From assembly GCA_028710565.1 (NCBI GenBank), contig JAQTTV010000022.1, positions 1-53,344 of the forward strand: a DNA stretch of 53,344 nt, written 5' to 3'. Source of the DNA: Gallionella sp. GTDB taxonomy: Bacteria; Pseudomonadota; Gammaproteobacteria; Burkholderiales; Gallionellaceae. The translations under genes and the position numbers were made by a program. Shown one piece after another: positions 17,602 through 26,418 of this stretch (position 1 is its first letter; every line of letters starts with the position of its first letter). A model generated the notes under the pieces. The model worked only from the letters and a program-made list of their open reading frames with translations. It was not told the DNA's origin and searched no databases.

Positions 17602-17715
17602 ATGAACTCATCTCAAATAATCGCCATTTTCGGCGGCTACGCGGACATGGTGGCGGTCAGCTTGGCCCAGCGCGGGGTTGCCGTCACTGCGCATGGAATG
17701 CACCCGACTAACTAA
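17602..17715 (+). pseudogene. Relic of the 5' end of an hpnE-like gene
   Basis: A 37-codon frame reads MNSSQIIAIFGGYADMVAVS then LAQRGVAVTAHG and stops. It lines up with the N-terminus of the flavoprotein gene at 26419 (MNQNQKIAIIGGGYAGMAAA then TLAQRGIAVTVFE) in both protein and DNA. The Rossmann GxGxxG has lost one glycine codon and the sequence ends after the second strand, so this is a decayed partial copy. It lies 22 bp before the lemA start, so it may have supplied the lemA leader. Confidence 0.7.
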
Positions 17716-17737
17716 CGACTAACAGGAGAAGTACATC

Positions 17738-18340
17738 ATGCGTAAGTTACTGATTTTATTTGTCACTATCTGGCTAACAGGTTGTGGGTATAACGATTTT
17801 CAACTCAAAGATGAGCAAGTGAAGGCTGCTTGGAGCGAGGTGTTGAATCAATATAAACGTCGTGCGGATTTGGTGCCGAATTTGGTGAGTGTGGTGCAGG
17901 GCTATGCACAACATGAGCAAGCGGTGTTTATTGGGGTGTCGGCGGCACGTGCCAGTGTGGGCAATATCCAAGCCACGCCTGAGCTGATTAACGATCCCGC
18001 TGCTTTTGCCAAGTTCCAAGAAGCGCAAGGGCAAATGACTTCGGCGTTAAGTCGCTTGATGGTGGTGGTGGAAAAATACCCAGAACTCAAGGCAGACAAG
18101 GGTTTCCGCGATTTGCAAGCGCAGTTGGAAGGTACGGAAAATCGCATCACCGTCGCCCGCAATCGCTATATCCAATCGGTGCAGGATTACAACGTGCTGG
18201 CGCGCAGCTTCCCCACCAATTTGACCGCGAAGATGTTTGATTACACCGTCAAACCTTCCTTTACCGTGGAAAATGAAAAAGCTATTTCCGACGCGCCCAA
18301 GGTAGATTTCACTCCTGCCCCTGCCGTTCAGGGGAAATAG
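17738..18340 (+). CDS. lemA: LemA family lipoprotein
   Basis: This 200-residue protein has a lipoprotein signal peptide with lipobox LTGC (Cys15-16 region) and an otherwise helical LemA domain. Marker segments are AWSEVLNQYKRRADLVPNLV, the AARASVG stretch, then LSRLMVVVEKYPELKADKGF and GTENRITVARNRYIQSVQDY. LemA proteins form helical bundles at the envelope and are nearly always paired with TPM-domain proteins, as here. A good AGGAG site precedes the ATG. It is the first gene of a four-gene operon to 19980. Confidence 0.92.
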   Translation: MRKLLILFVTIWLTGCGYNDFQLKDEQVKAAWSEVLNQYKRRADLVPNLVSVVQGYAQHEQAVFIGVSAARASVGNIQATPELINDPAAFAKFQEAQGQMTSALSRLMVVVEKYPELKADKGFRDLQAQLEGTENRITVARNRYIQSVQDYNVLARSFPTNLTAKMFDYTVKPSFTVENEKAISDAPKVDFTPAPAVQGK

Positions 18341-18341
18341 C

Positions 18342-19142
18342 ATGAAAGCCCGCTGGTGGTGGCTGCTGGGTTTGCTGTTTATGCTCTCGGCTTATGCCGA
18401 AGTTGCCGTTCCTGAATTAAAACAGCGTGTCACAGACTTAACCGCCACCTTAAATGTGGCACAAATCCAAACGCTAGAAACCAAGTTGGCGGATTTTGAA
18501 GGTAAAAAGGGTTCGCAGATTGGCGTGCTGATTATCCCCACCACTAAGCCTGAAACCATAGAGCAATACAGCATCCGTGTGGTCGAGAAGTGGAAACTGG
18601 GACGTAAAGGCGTGGATGATGGCGTGTTGTTGTTGGTTGCCAAAAACGACCGCAAGCTGCGTATTGAGGTCGGACGGGGGCTAGAAGGTGCGCTGAATGA
18701 TGCCACGGCAAAACGCATTATTGCCGAAATCATTACGCCTGCTTTTAAACAAGGGGATTTTGCGGGTGGGATTGCAGCGGGGACGGATAGCATTATTAAG
18801 GTGGTGAATGGAGAGGTGCTACCTCCACCGCCAAAAATTGAACATTACATCCCTGAACAAACGCCGCCGAACCCCATTGTACTCATTATACTGGGGCTGA
18901 CATTACTTGCTTTCGTGATTTTTTTTATTTCTCAGGTAACCCAATCTAGCACGCCCGCATTGAATGGTGTGAGCATTGGTGGAGTGGACAAGCCCAAGCA
19001 GCAAGAAAAAGATTATTCCAAACAGAGTTGGCTTTATGTTTTGCTTGAAGTTCTGAAAGTTGTCATTGCGGTGAGTGATAGTCGTTCAGGTGGCGGTGGT
19101 GGCGGTGGTTTCAGTGGTGGCGGATCTTCGGGGAGTTGGTAA
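18342..19142 (+). CDS. YgcG-like TPM-domain protein with Gly-rich tail
   Basis: This 266-residue protein follows lemA by 1 bp. A signal peptide (to about residue 19) precedes a TPM domain, seen as RVTDLTATLNVAQIQTLETK, QIGVLIIPTTKPETIEQYSI, DDGVLLLVAKNDRKLRIEVG and AKRIIAEIITPAFKQGDFAGG. One transmembrane helix (IVLIILGLTLLAFVIFFI, about 178-195) follows. The end is a low-complexity glycine tail, GGGGGGGFSGGG. TPM domains work in the periplasm, some in photosystem repair and some as phosphatases. Partnership with LemA is inferred from operon structure. Its stop overlaps the next ATG (TAATG). Confidence 0.9.
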   Translation: MKARWWWLLGLLFMLSAYAEVAVPELKQRVTDLTATLNVAQIQTLETKLADFEGKKGSQIGVLIIPTTKPETIEQYSIRVVEKWKLGRKGVDDGVLLLVAKNDRKLRIEVGRGLEGALNDATAKRIIAEIITPAFKQGDFAGGIAAGTDSIIKVVNGEVLPPPPKIEHYIPEQTPPNPIVLIILGLTLLAFVIFFISQVTQSSTPALNGVSIGGVDKPKQQEKDYSKQSWLYVLLEVLKVVIAVSDSRSGGGGGGGFSGGGSSGSW

Positions 19143-19642
19143 TGAACATAAAGCGCATTTTTCAACATCTCATGTACCGTCGCGCCACCATGATGCGGCT
19201 GTTTCCCTCCACCACGCTGGATTCGATTGAAAACGCCGTGCGTGTTGCCGAAACCCAGCATTTGGGACAAATCCGTTTTGCCATTGAAGCTGCATTGACC
19301 TTGTCCGCGTTGTTAGCAGATCAATCTTCCTCTTCCCGTGCTTTAGATGTCTTTGCGCAATTACGGGTGTGGGATACCGAGCGCAATAACGGCGTGCTGA
19401 TTTACCTCTTGTTGGCGGATCGCAAAGTCGAAATCGTCGCGGATCGCGGCATACACGCCAAATTGGGCGACGCGACTTGGGCGAGCATTTGCCGTGCCAT
19501 GGAAAGTCATTTCCGCAACGGCAATTTTGAACAAGGTGCCTTGGCAGGCGTGAAACAAGTCGCCGCGTATTTGACCGCGCATTACCCACAAGTGGGCGAT
19601 GAATCGAATGAATTGCCTGATCGCCCCGTACTGATGCCTTAA
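19142..19642 (+). CDS. Second TPM-domain protein, no signal peptide
   Basis: I start at the ATG at 19142, which overlaps the upstream stop (TAATG), giving 166 residues. The protein has VAETQHLGQIRFAIEAALTL, RVWDTERNNGVLIYLLLADR and VEIVADRGIHAKLG, then an AMESHFRNGNFEQGALAGVK helix. This is the TPM fold without a visible export signal, transmembrane helix or Gly tail. The N-terminal 20 residues are basic and amphipathic. It would act in the cytoplasm unless exported with a partner. It is the third gene of the lemA operon. Confidence 0.82.
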   Translation: MNIKRIFQHLMYRRATMMRLFPSTTLDSIENAVRVAETQHLGQIRFAIEAALTLSALLADQSSSSRALDVFAQLRVWDTERNNGVLIYLLLADRKVEIVADRGIHAKLGDATWASICRAMESHFRNGNFEQGALAGVKQVAAYLTAHYPQVGDESNELPDRPVLMP

Positions 19643-19665
19643 TTTATTACTATCATCCCTCTGTC

Positions 19666-19980
19666 ATGAAAACGCGTTGGTATTTGCTATTGATTTGGTT
19701 TCTTATGGATTCGGCATTCGCCGAAGTCGCTGAACCTGCTCAAACAGGATGGATTGCGGCGATATTCTTTTTGGTATCGGCAGGGATTGCTATATTGCTC
19801 TTTAGGATGTTGATTCGACTTGCTAAACGCGCGAAAGGCAAGGCGGACGGCAATGATAACCATTGGAGCAGTGCAAGTCATGACCTCGACATGAACACGA
19901 CTAGCGATAGTACGAGCCACGACAATAGCTTTAGTGGCGGCGGCGGGGATTTCGGTGGGGGCGGTGCTTCCAGTGATTGA
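19666..19980 (+). CDS. Small membrane protein with YgcG-like Gly-rich tail
   Basis: This 104-residue protein has a signal peptide (MKTRWYLLLIWFLMDSAFA) and one transmembrane helix (IAAIFFLVSAGIAILLFRML, about 29-48). A basic stop-transfer (RLAKRAKGK) and a polar linker follow, then SGGGGDFGGGGASSD at the end. The layout equals the C-terminal half of YgcG (helix plus Gly tail) without the TPM domain. It starts 24 bp after the TPM gene, so the two may work as a split protein. No family is recognised beyond that. Confidence 0.75.
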   Translation: MKTRWYLLLIWFLMDSAFAEVAEPAQTGWIAAIFFLVSAGIAILLFRMLIRLAKRAKGKADGNDNHWSSASHDLDMNTTSDSTSHDNSFSGGGGDFGGGGASSD

Positions 19981-20009
19981 GCATCCATTTTATTTGAATA
20001 TATGAACTT

Positions 20010-20984
20010 ATGAATACAAGCATTTTAGCAGGTGATATTGGCGGGACTAAAACCCGCTTGGCAATCGTCAACGTCCAAGGGACAGCCGTGAGCACTCAAC
20101 GCGAGGTGAGTTATCCCAGCGCGAATTACGCACAATTCGATGATTTATTGGCGGATTTTCTCTCGCAGGGAGAAATGCCGCGTCGCGTGGGTTTGGGCAT
20201 TGCGGGGCCGATACAAGGTCGCGTGGTGAATACCACCAATTTGCCGTGGCGTATTGATGCCGATGCGTTGCAAGCGCGTTTTGGCTTTGAACGCTGCGCC
20301 TTGTTAAACGATTTGGAAGCGACCGCGTGCGGCTTGCCTGCATTGGGCCAGGCGGATTGGCTGGTGTTGCAAGCGGGTTCTCCCCAAGCCAGCGGCAATG
20401 CGGCGGTGATTGCAGCGGGAACAGGATTGGGCGAGGCAGGGCTGTTTTGGGATGGTCAACAACATCGTCCCTTTGCCACCGAAGGCGGCCACACCAGTTT
20501 TAGTCCAGACAATGAAGTCGAGCGCGCCTTACTGGTTTACCTGCAAGCCCAATTTGGTCATGTGAGTTGGGAACGCGTGGTGTCGGGTATGGGCATCGTC
20601 AGTTTGTATCAGTTTTTCCGTGCTTATCGCCAAGTGGCGGAGCCGCATTGGTTGAGAGATGCGATGGCTCAAGGCGATGCCGCAGCGGCGATTTCTCAAG
20701 CGGGCTTGGCGGAAACCGATGCGATTTGCATGGAGACTTTGCGCACCTTTGCCCGATTGTATGGCGCAGAAGCGGGCAATCTGGCATTGAAAACCATGAG
20801 TCGCGGTGGGCTGTATATCGGCGGTGGCATTGCACCCAAAATTTTACCTTTGTTGCAAAGTGGATTGTTTATGCAAGGATTTTTGCATAAGGGGCGTATG
20901 CGTCCCTTGCTAGAAGCCATGCCTGTCAAGGTGATTCTGAATGATAGAACGGCGTTATTTGGCGCGGCATTGGCAGCGGTGTAG
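20010..20984 (+). CDS. glk: Glucokinase (bacterial Glk family)
   Basis: This 324-residue protein phosphorylates glucose with ATP to glucose-6-phosphate. The N-terminal phosphate-binding loop LAGDIGGTKTRLAIV, the GIAGPIQGRVVNTTNLPW strand, LLNDLEATACGL (catalytic Asp) and GTGLGEAGLFWDG (second ATP loop) are all present. FATEGGHTSFSP is the Glk-type sugar loop and GGLYIGGGIAPKILP closes the fold. It lacks the ROK zinc motif, so it is Glk, not ROK. It is a separate unit after the lemA operon and precedes acnA. Confidence 0.93.
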   Translation: MNTSILAGDIGGTKTRLAIVNVQGTAVSTQREVSYPSANYAQFDDLLADFLSQGEMPRRVGLGIAGPIQGRVVNTTNLPWRIDADALQARFGFERCALLNDLEATACGLPALGQADWLVLQAGSPQASGNAAVIAAGTGLGEAGLFWDGQQHRPFATEGGHTSFSPDNEVERALLVYLQAQFGHVSWERVVSGMGIVSLYQFFRAYRQVAEPHWLRDAMAQGDAAAAISQAGLAETDAICMETLRTFARLYGAEAGNLALKTMSRGGLYIGGGIAPKILPLLQSGLFMQGFLHKGRMRPLLEAMPVKVILNDRTALFGAALAAV

Positions 20985-21354
20985 CGCTCTCCTCTTTCCA
21001 TAGGTATCCATCAACTTTGTTCCCTCCCTCTAGCAGGGGGAGGGTTAGGGTGGGGGTGGAATTTCATTTAAAAACAAAAGTTTTTGTATTTGTAGGGACT
21101 CGTTGCTCGCGCTCGTGAGTAAATGCAATTCGCGCCTACGGCGCACCCTCTCCCCCAACTCCTCTCCCGCGAGCGGGCGAGGGGTGTTAATGGTGAATTG
21201 CGCAGTCACCTCTTTGCCTGCCTGATTTACCTCCTCAGTCTATTCTGGTCATAATTATCCTAATTTCGTCCTCTCAGTCCGCACGGGAAGCCTGTCACGC
21301 CTTATAATCCGTCCCTGATATTTTTGCCAACTTTGTTTATTGGGAGCTTTTGTT
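20985..21354. repeat. Intergenic gap with two family A repeat copies
   Basis: The first copy (21022-21060) has CCCTCC facing GGGGGAGGG and a trailing TTAGGGTGGGGGTGG. The second (21143-21184) has GCACCCTCTCCCCC then CTCCTCTCCCGC-gagc-GGGCGAGGGG. The remaining sequence up to acnA has a TATAAT at 21303-21308 without a good -35, and a GGGAG ribosome site at 21342-21346. Confidence 0.65.
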
Positions 21355-24177
21355 ATGCCGCATAATTTGTTCAACACGCATCAATCCTTCGCACTTTCTG
21401 GAGGTCAATCAGGTGCTTTCTATTCTTTGCCCGCGCTGGAAGCGGCTGGCATCGGCAAAATTTCCCGTTTACCTGTTTCGATTCGCATTGTGTTAGAAGC
21501 CGTATTGCGCAACTACGACGACAAAAAAATCTCCGAAGCGCATATTCGTCAATTGGCGAATTGGCAGCCGAATGCGGCACGCACGGAGGAAATCCCTTTT
21601 GTGGTGGCGCGGATTGTGTTGCAAGACTTTACGGGCGTGCCATTATTGGCAGACTTGGCTGCGATGCGTGATGCAGCGGCTCATTTAGGCAAAGATCCTA
21701 AAATCATTGAGCCGCTGGTGCCTGTGAATTTGGTGGTCGATCACTCGGTGCAAATCGACAGCTACAACAATCCCGATGCGTTGAAAATCAACATGGAATT
21801 GGAATTTGAACGCAACACCGAACGCTACAAATTTATGAAGTGGGGGATGCAAGCCTTTGATACTTTTAAGGTTGTGCCACCTGGCATTGGTATCGTGCAT
21901 CAAGTCAACTTGGAATACTTGGCGCGTGGTGTGCAAAGCAAAAACGGCGTTTACTATCCCGATACGTTAGTTGGCACGGATTCCCACACCACCATGATTA
22001 ACGGCATTGGCGTGGTTGGCTGGGGTGTAGGCGGAATTGAAGCGGAAGCGGGCATGTTGGGGCAACCTGTGTACTTCCTGACACCTGACGTAGTTGGGGT
22101 GAATTTGACAGGTAAACTGCGCGAAGGTGTGACCGCAACCGATTTGGTATTGACCGTTACAGAATTGCTGCGCAAACATAAAGTAGTGGGTAAATTCGTA
22201 GAGTTCTTCGGTGAAGGTGCGGCAGCATTGACCCTACCTGACCGCGCCACCATCGCCAATATGGCACCTGAATACGGCGCGACCATGGGCTTCTTCCCCG
22301 TCGATGATGTGACGGTCAACTTTATGCGTAATACAGGGCGTACCGATGCAGAAGTCGCTGCATTTGAGGCCTATTTCAAAGCGCAAAATCTGTTCGGCAT
22401 CCCGCAAGCGGGCGACATCGACTACACCAGCGTGGTGGAATTGGATTTATCCAGCATCTTCCCTTCCTTGGCGGGGCCAAAACGCCCGCAAGATCGCATC
22501 CCACTGAATAGCATGAAGGAAACCTTCAGCACCTTATTCAGCAAGCCCGTTGCTGAAAATGGCTTTAACCAAGCGGCTGAAAAGTTGGCGCAACGCTATC
22601 CTACAGGTCAAGGCGAACTAGCGATAGGCAATGCCGATGTGTTGATTGCGGCGATTACCTCTTGCACCAATACCTCCAACCCCAGCGTGATGCTGGCAGC
22701 GGGTCTGTTGGCACAAAAAGCCGTGGAAAAAGGCTTGACCGTGCAACCACATATCAAAACGTCTTTGGCACCTGGCTCGCGTGTCGTGACCACGTATTTG
22801 CGCAATGCGGGGTTATTGGATGGCTTGGCAAAACTGGGTTTCAGCGTGGCCGCTTATGGCTGTACCACCTGTATCGGCAATGCGGGTCCGTTGCGTGAAG
22901 ACATCGACAAAACCATTACCGATAATAACTTGATTTGTGCTGCCGTATTGTCGGGCAATCGCAACTTTGAAGCACGTATCCATCCCAATTTGAAAGCCAA
23001 CTTCTTGGCATCCCCACCGTTGGTGGTGGCTTACGCCATCGCGGGCAAGATGAATATCAATTTGGACACCGATGCCTTGGGCAACGACCAAAACGGCAAC
23101 CCTGTATATTTGAAAGACATTTGGCCGACCAACGAAGAAATCCAAGCGGTCAGCAAATTTGCCACTGACCCAGCGGTTTACCGCGAGTTGTACAGCGATT
23201 TGACCAAAGACTTGCCGCTGTGGAATGGCATCCCTGCACCCATTGGCAACCAGTACCAATGGGACGATTCCACCTACATCGCACGTCCGCCGTTTTTTGA
23301 TGCTCCCCCTCTCCTCAATCCTCTCCCGAAAATTCCCTCACCTCAATCCTCTCCCACAAGCGGGCGAGGAGGCGAACGAGAAAATCACTTGTTAATTCCT
23401 GCGGGCGAGGAGGCGAACGGCTCGCTGCGCGAGGCAAAACCCTTTAACGGCAACATTAAAGGTGCGAAGGCCTTGGCATTGTTGGGCGATTCTGTGACCA
23501 CCGATCATATCAGCCCCGCAGGCAGCTTCAAATCCACCACGCCCGCAGGCAAATATCTGTTGAGCAAAGGCGTGGCGTTGAAAGACTTCAACAGCTACGG
23601 CGCACGTCGCGGCAACCATGAAGTCATGATGCGCGGCACCTTCGCCAACGTGCGTATCAAAAACTTGATGTTGCCAGCCAATGCCGACGGCAGCCGCACC
23701 GAAGGCGGTTACACCCTGTACAACGGCGAACAAGTAGCGATTTACGATGCCGCCATGGCGCACATTTCAGCGGGTACGCCTACGGTAATTTTTGCGGGCG
23801 AAGAATACGGCACAGGTTCCAGCCGCGACTGGGCAGCCAAAGGCACGCAGTTGTTGGGTGTAAAAGCCGTGATCGCCAAGTCCTACGAACGTATCCACCG
23901 CAGCAACTTGGTTGGCATGGGCGTATTGCCACTGCAATTTATCGGTGACACCTCGGCCGCCAGCTTAGGCTTAATCGGCAACGAAACCTTCGACATCAAC
24001 GGCATCGACGAAGCCCTCAAGCCACAACAAAATGTGTTGTTGACCATCCACCGCGCCGACGGCAGCAGCCAACAAGTCGAACTATTGTTGCGCATCGACA
24101 CCCCGATAGAAGTCGATTACTACCGTCACGGCGGGATTCTGCCTTATGTGCTGCGCGAGTTAGTAGCTAACGCGTAG
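21355..24177 (+). CDS. acnA: Aconitate hydratase A with a repeat-derived in-frame insert
   Basis: This 940-residue protein (E. coli AcnA is 891) starts at the ATG at 21355, nine bases after GGGAG; a TTG at 21340 is less likely. It isomerises citrate and isocitrate with a [4Fe-4S] cluster. Cluster ligands are in [14 protein letters not shown] and [47 protein letters not shown] and [16 protein letters not shown] line the active site. At about residues 650-692 a Pro/Ser/Gly/Glu-rich segment ([16 protein letters not shown] and a second GEEANGS) lies where other AcnA proteins have a short linker. Its DNA (23302-23430) is a family A repeat with internal duplications. A terminator follows. Confidence 0.94.
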   Translation: MPHNLFNTHQSFALSGGQSGAFYSLPALEAAGIGKISRLPVSIRIVLEAVLRNYDDKKISEAHIRQLANWQPNAARTEEIPFVVARIVLQDFTGVPLLADLAAMRDAAAHLGKDPKIIEPLVPVNLVVDHSVQIDSYNNPDALKINMELEFERNTERYKFMKWGMQAFDTFKVVPPGIGIVHQVNLEYLARGVQSKNGVYYPDTLVGTDSHTTMINGIGVVGWGVGGIEAEAGMLGQPVYFLTPDVVGVNLTGKLREGVTATDLVLTVTELLRKHKVVGKFVEFFGEGAAALTLPDRATIANMAPEYGATMGFFPVDDVTVNFMRNTGRTDAEVAAFEAYFKAQNLFGIPQAGDIDYTSVVELDLSSIFPSLAGPKRPQDRIPLNSMKETFSTLFSKPVAENGFNQAAEKLAQRYPTGQGELAIGNADVLIAAITSCTNTSNPSVMLAAGLLAQKAVEKGLTVQPHIKTSLAPGSRVVTTYLRNAGLLDGLAKLGFSVAAYGCTTCIGNAGPLREDIDKTITDNNLICAAVLSGNRNFEARIHPNLKANFLASPPLVVAYAIAGKMNINLDTDALGNDQNGNPVYLKDIWPTNEEIQAVSKFATDPAVYRELYSDLTKDLPLWNGIPAPIGNQYQWDDSTYIARPPFFDAPPLLNPLPKIPSPQSSPTSGRGGERENHLLIPAGEEANGSLREAKPFNGNIKGAKALALLGDSVTTDHISPAGSFKSTTPAGKYLLSKGVALKDFNSYGARRGNHEVMMRGTFANVRIKNLMLPANADGSRTEGGYTLYNGEQVAIYDAAMAHISAGTPTVIFAGEEYGTGSSRDWAAKGTQLLGVKAVIAKSYERIHRSNLVGMGVLPLQFIGDTSAASLGLIGNETFDINGIDEALKPQQNVLLTIHRADGSSQQVELLLRIDTPIEVDYYRHGGILPYVLRELVANA
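23309..23419. repeat. Family A repeat inside acnA, partly duplicated
   Basis: CCTCAATCCTCTCCC occurs at 23313-23327 and 23341-23355. GCGGGCGAGGAGGCGAACG occurs at 23360-23378 and 23401-23419. The unit CCTCTCCCACAAGCGGGCGAGG at 23348-23369 is the family A core found in intergenic positions elsewhere. The reading frame stays open across it. Confidence 0.8.
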
Positions 24178-24192
24178 TTTTTTGGGTTGAAT

Positions 24193-24232
24193 AAGAAACG
24201 CCTCACTGGAAACAGTGGGGCGTTTCTTTATT
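24193..24232 (+). terminator. Rho-independent terminator after acnA
   Basis: AAGAAACGCCTCACTG (24193-24208) and CAGTGGGGCGTTTCTT (24213-24228) form a 16-bp stem with a GAAA tetraloop and one mismatched pair, followed by TTATT. It starts 15 bp after the acnA stop. Confidence 0.9.
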
Positions 24233-24397
24233 AGGAAAGACGAAATATAGCCACGAAAAATTCGCATAGAATTTCTGCCTAAAAGTGCTAAGTAATTTTG
24301 TTTGCGTTGGTTTTCGATTGAGCATAGAATCATTAAGGTTATTGCAAGCATGTTAAAAAACTTATTGATTTACAAACTTTTAAAGGAGTGTTTGATC

Positions 24398-25045
24398 ATG
24401 AGAATTTTTTTTGTTTTAATCCTGTTAGCGTTTGCACTGGGTGGTTGTGGTACCAAAATAGTCAAAAATGATTTTTCGTTTAGCCCAGGTGACAACATGG
24501 CCATTGCGGTTTTTTCTGTTACGCATGATAAAAAACCTGGTACACGAAATGCTGTAGCACATTTTTACGTTGTAGATAAATCTAATGGTAATTATCAGGT
24601 ATTGGAATCACAATCGGATGCAGTAATTTGGAAGTTTGGTGATAGTGAATTTCCTGATCAATATGGTCGTCTAATGTCAATACTTTTACCTGCGAGTTCT
24701 TATGTCTTGAGTTCTTGGTTGATAGATAATGGCACAGGAATGCAAATAACACCCAGAACTAAACCTGAAAAACTCCCCTTTGAATTGCATGCGGGAGAAG
24801 TCAAGTATATGGGAAACTTACATGCAAATTTAGATACTGGAGAGAATTTTCTAGGTATATCAATCACCTCTTCAGGGCATCCAGAAATTAAGAATGAAGC
24901 TGAACGAGACATACCATTGTTTGAGAAGAAATACCCCCAATTCAAGGGGAAAGTTGTTGTGGACTTGTTAAAGTTAGGCTTATGGACTCCAGCTTCTGAG
25001 GTTGGAAGCCATATAAACTTAAACATGATTCCCGTTCAAAAATAA
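24398..25045 (+). CDS. Hypothetical lipoprotein
   Basis: I choose the ATG at 24398, which follows AAAGGAGTG by seven bases and opens into a lipoprotein signal (MRIFFVLILLAFALGGC, lipobox LGGC with Cys17). An upstream start at 24302 would bury that signal. The 215-residue product is a soluble, mostly beta-strand, outer- or inner-membrane-anchored protein. Visible strands include NMAIAVFSVTHD, RNAVAHFYVVDK and GEVKYMGNLHANLD. The DNA is AT-rich compared with acnA and the aldolase on either side, which could mean recent acquisition. I do not recognise the family. Confidence 0.75.
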   Translation: MRIFFVLILLAFALGGCGTKIVKNDFSFSPGDNMAIAVFSVTHDKKPGTRNAVAHFYVVDKSNGNYQVLESQSDAVIWKFGDSEFPDQYGRLMSILLPASSYVLSSWLIDNGTGMQITPRTKPEKLPFELHAGEVKYMGNLHANLDTGENFLGISITSSGHPEIKNEAERDIPLFEKKYPQFKGKVVVDLLKLGLWTPASEVGSHINLNMIPVQK

Positions 25046-25099
25046 CCCATCAGGCAGATTCGCATCAGCAATCTGCATTAAATAATTCCCTCTCTAACG

Positions 25100-25125
25100 C
25101 CCCTCTCCCACAAGTGGGCGAGCGG
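25100..25125. repeat. Family A palindromic repeat
   Basis: CCCCTCTCCCA-caag-TGGGCGAGCGG, the same core as at 1133-1158 with one change in the right arm. It lies between the lipoprotein gene and the aldolase promoter region. Confidence 0.75.
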
Positions 25126-25267
25126 TGTCGAATCGGTATAAACGCACACCCCAGTCAAATTGCGTTTAAGATTAGCCCTTGCATCCAAAGAATAAGCGAC
25201 TGAGTGTGATGCAAATATCCGTAGCTTCCCTTGCGCCTTGAAAAGCGCGTCCAACAGGAGATAAATC

Positions 25268-26284
25268 ATGACGATTTCAGATGAACTACAAGGTACGATA
25301 GACCAAATGGTGCAGCGCGGCAAAGGCATATTGGCGGCAGATGAGAGTCAGCCTACCATTGCCAAACGCTTTGCTGCGATTGGGGTGGAGGCGACGGAGG
25401 AGCATTGTCGCACTTACCGCAGCTTGTTGTTTGCAGCACCTGGTATTGAGGAATACATCAGCGGCGTGATTGAATTCGATGACACCCTCGCGCAGGTCGA
25501 TGATGCGGGTATTGCGTTGCCGATGGTATTGGCGCAGCGCGGCATTGTGCCAGGGGTAAAGGTCGATAAGGGTAAAGGGGCGTTGGCACTGTCGCCCAAC
25601 GATTCCATTACTTACGGTTTGGATGGGCTGGCGGAACGCTTGGCGCACTATAAAAATCAAGGCGCGCGCTTTGCCAAGTGGCGAGAAGTGTATGCGATTG
25701 GTGATCGCTTTCCTTCGGCACTGGGCATCACCGCCAATGCCGAAATGTTGGCGCGTTATGCAGCCGTTTGTCAGGAGCAGGGCATCGTCCCTATCGTCGA
25801 GCCAGAGGTGCTGATCGACGGTAATCACAGCATGGCGCGCTGTGCCGAAGTGACTGAAGCGGTGCAAAAAGAGATTTTTCACGCGCTGCACCGCCATCAT
25901 GTGGTGCTGGAACACATCATCCTCAAGCCCAATATGGTGCTACCAGGCAAAGATCATCCCGTGCGCGCCAGTGCCGAAGCCATCGCGACTGCCACGCTGC
26001 AAGTCTTTCGTCGCACCGTTCCCATGGCCGTGCCGAGTATCAATTTTCTGTCGGGCGGCTTAAGTCCAGAAGCCGCAACCGCCAACCTCAACGCCATGAA
26101 TATTGCTATGCCAATTGCGCCTTGGCTGCTGTCATTTTCTTATGGTCGCGCCTTGCAAGAGACTGTGTTACAAGCATGGCAAGGCAAAGCTGAAAACCTC
26201 GCCGCCGCCCAACAAGCGTTGTTAAAACGCGCAAGATTGAATGGCGCAGCGCAACGGGGTGAGTATTCATCGGCGATGGAGTGA
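25268..26284 (+). CDS. Fructose-bisphosphate aldolase, class I
   Basis: This 338-residue protein is a Schiff-base aldolase of the animal/plant-like type: ILAADESQPTIAKRF at the N-terminus, VIEFDDTL, ARFAKWREVY (Lys137) and IILKPNMVLPGKDH (Lys220, the Schiff-base lysine). INFLSGGLSPEAATANLNAM and LSFSYGRALQ complete the active site. It splits fructose-1,6-bisphosphate into DHAP and glyceraldehyde-3-phosphate without metal. An AGGAG site at about 25257 supports the ATG. It is monocistronic. The usual C-terminal tyrosine of animal enzymes is not present. Confidence 0.94.
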   Translation: MTISDELQGTIDQMVQRGKGILAADESQPTIAKRFAAIGVEATEEHCRTYRSLLFAAPGIEEYISGVIEFDDTLAQVDDAGIALPMVLAQRGIVPGVKVDKGKGALALSPNDSITYGLDGLAERLAHYKNQGARFAKWREVYAIGDRFPSALGITANAEMLARYAAVCQEQGIVPIVEPEVLIDGNHSMARCAEVTEAVQKEIFHALHRHHVVLEHIILKPNMVLPGKDHPVRASAEAIATATLQVFRRTVPMAVPSINFLSGGLSPEAATANLNAMNIAMPIAPWLLSFSYGRALQETVLQAWQGKAENLAAAQQALLKRARLNGAAQRGEYSSAME

Positions 26285-26418
26285 TGTTTTGTTGAGTGAC
26301 TTGTTCGGTCGGATGCGTGGGCGCGTGTTTTGCAGCAGCTTGTTAAGGTAAAATCAGTCACAAATCATTTTATCTTCTTCGTGTGCTGCATCGTGCCCAC
26401 GAATTAATCTCTATCTAC

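Noticed and set aside
23309..23419. Direct repeats inside acnA as a CRISPR-like array
   Set aside because: Only two copies of two unrelated units, inside an open coding frame, with no cas genes nearby. They fit a duplicated palindromic element.
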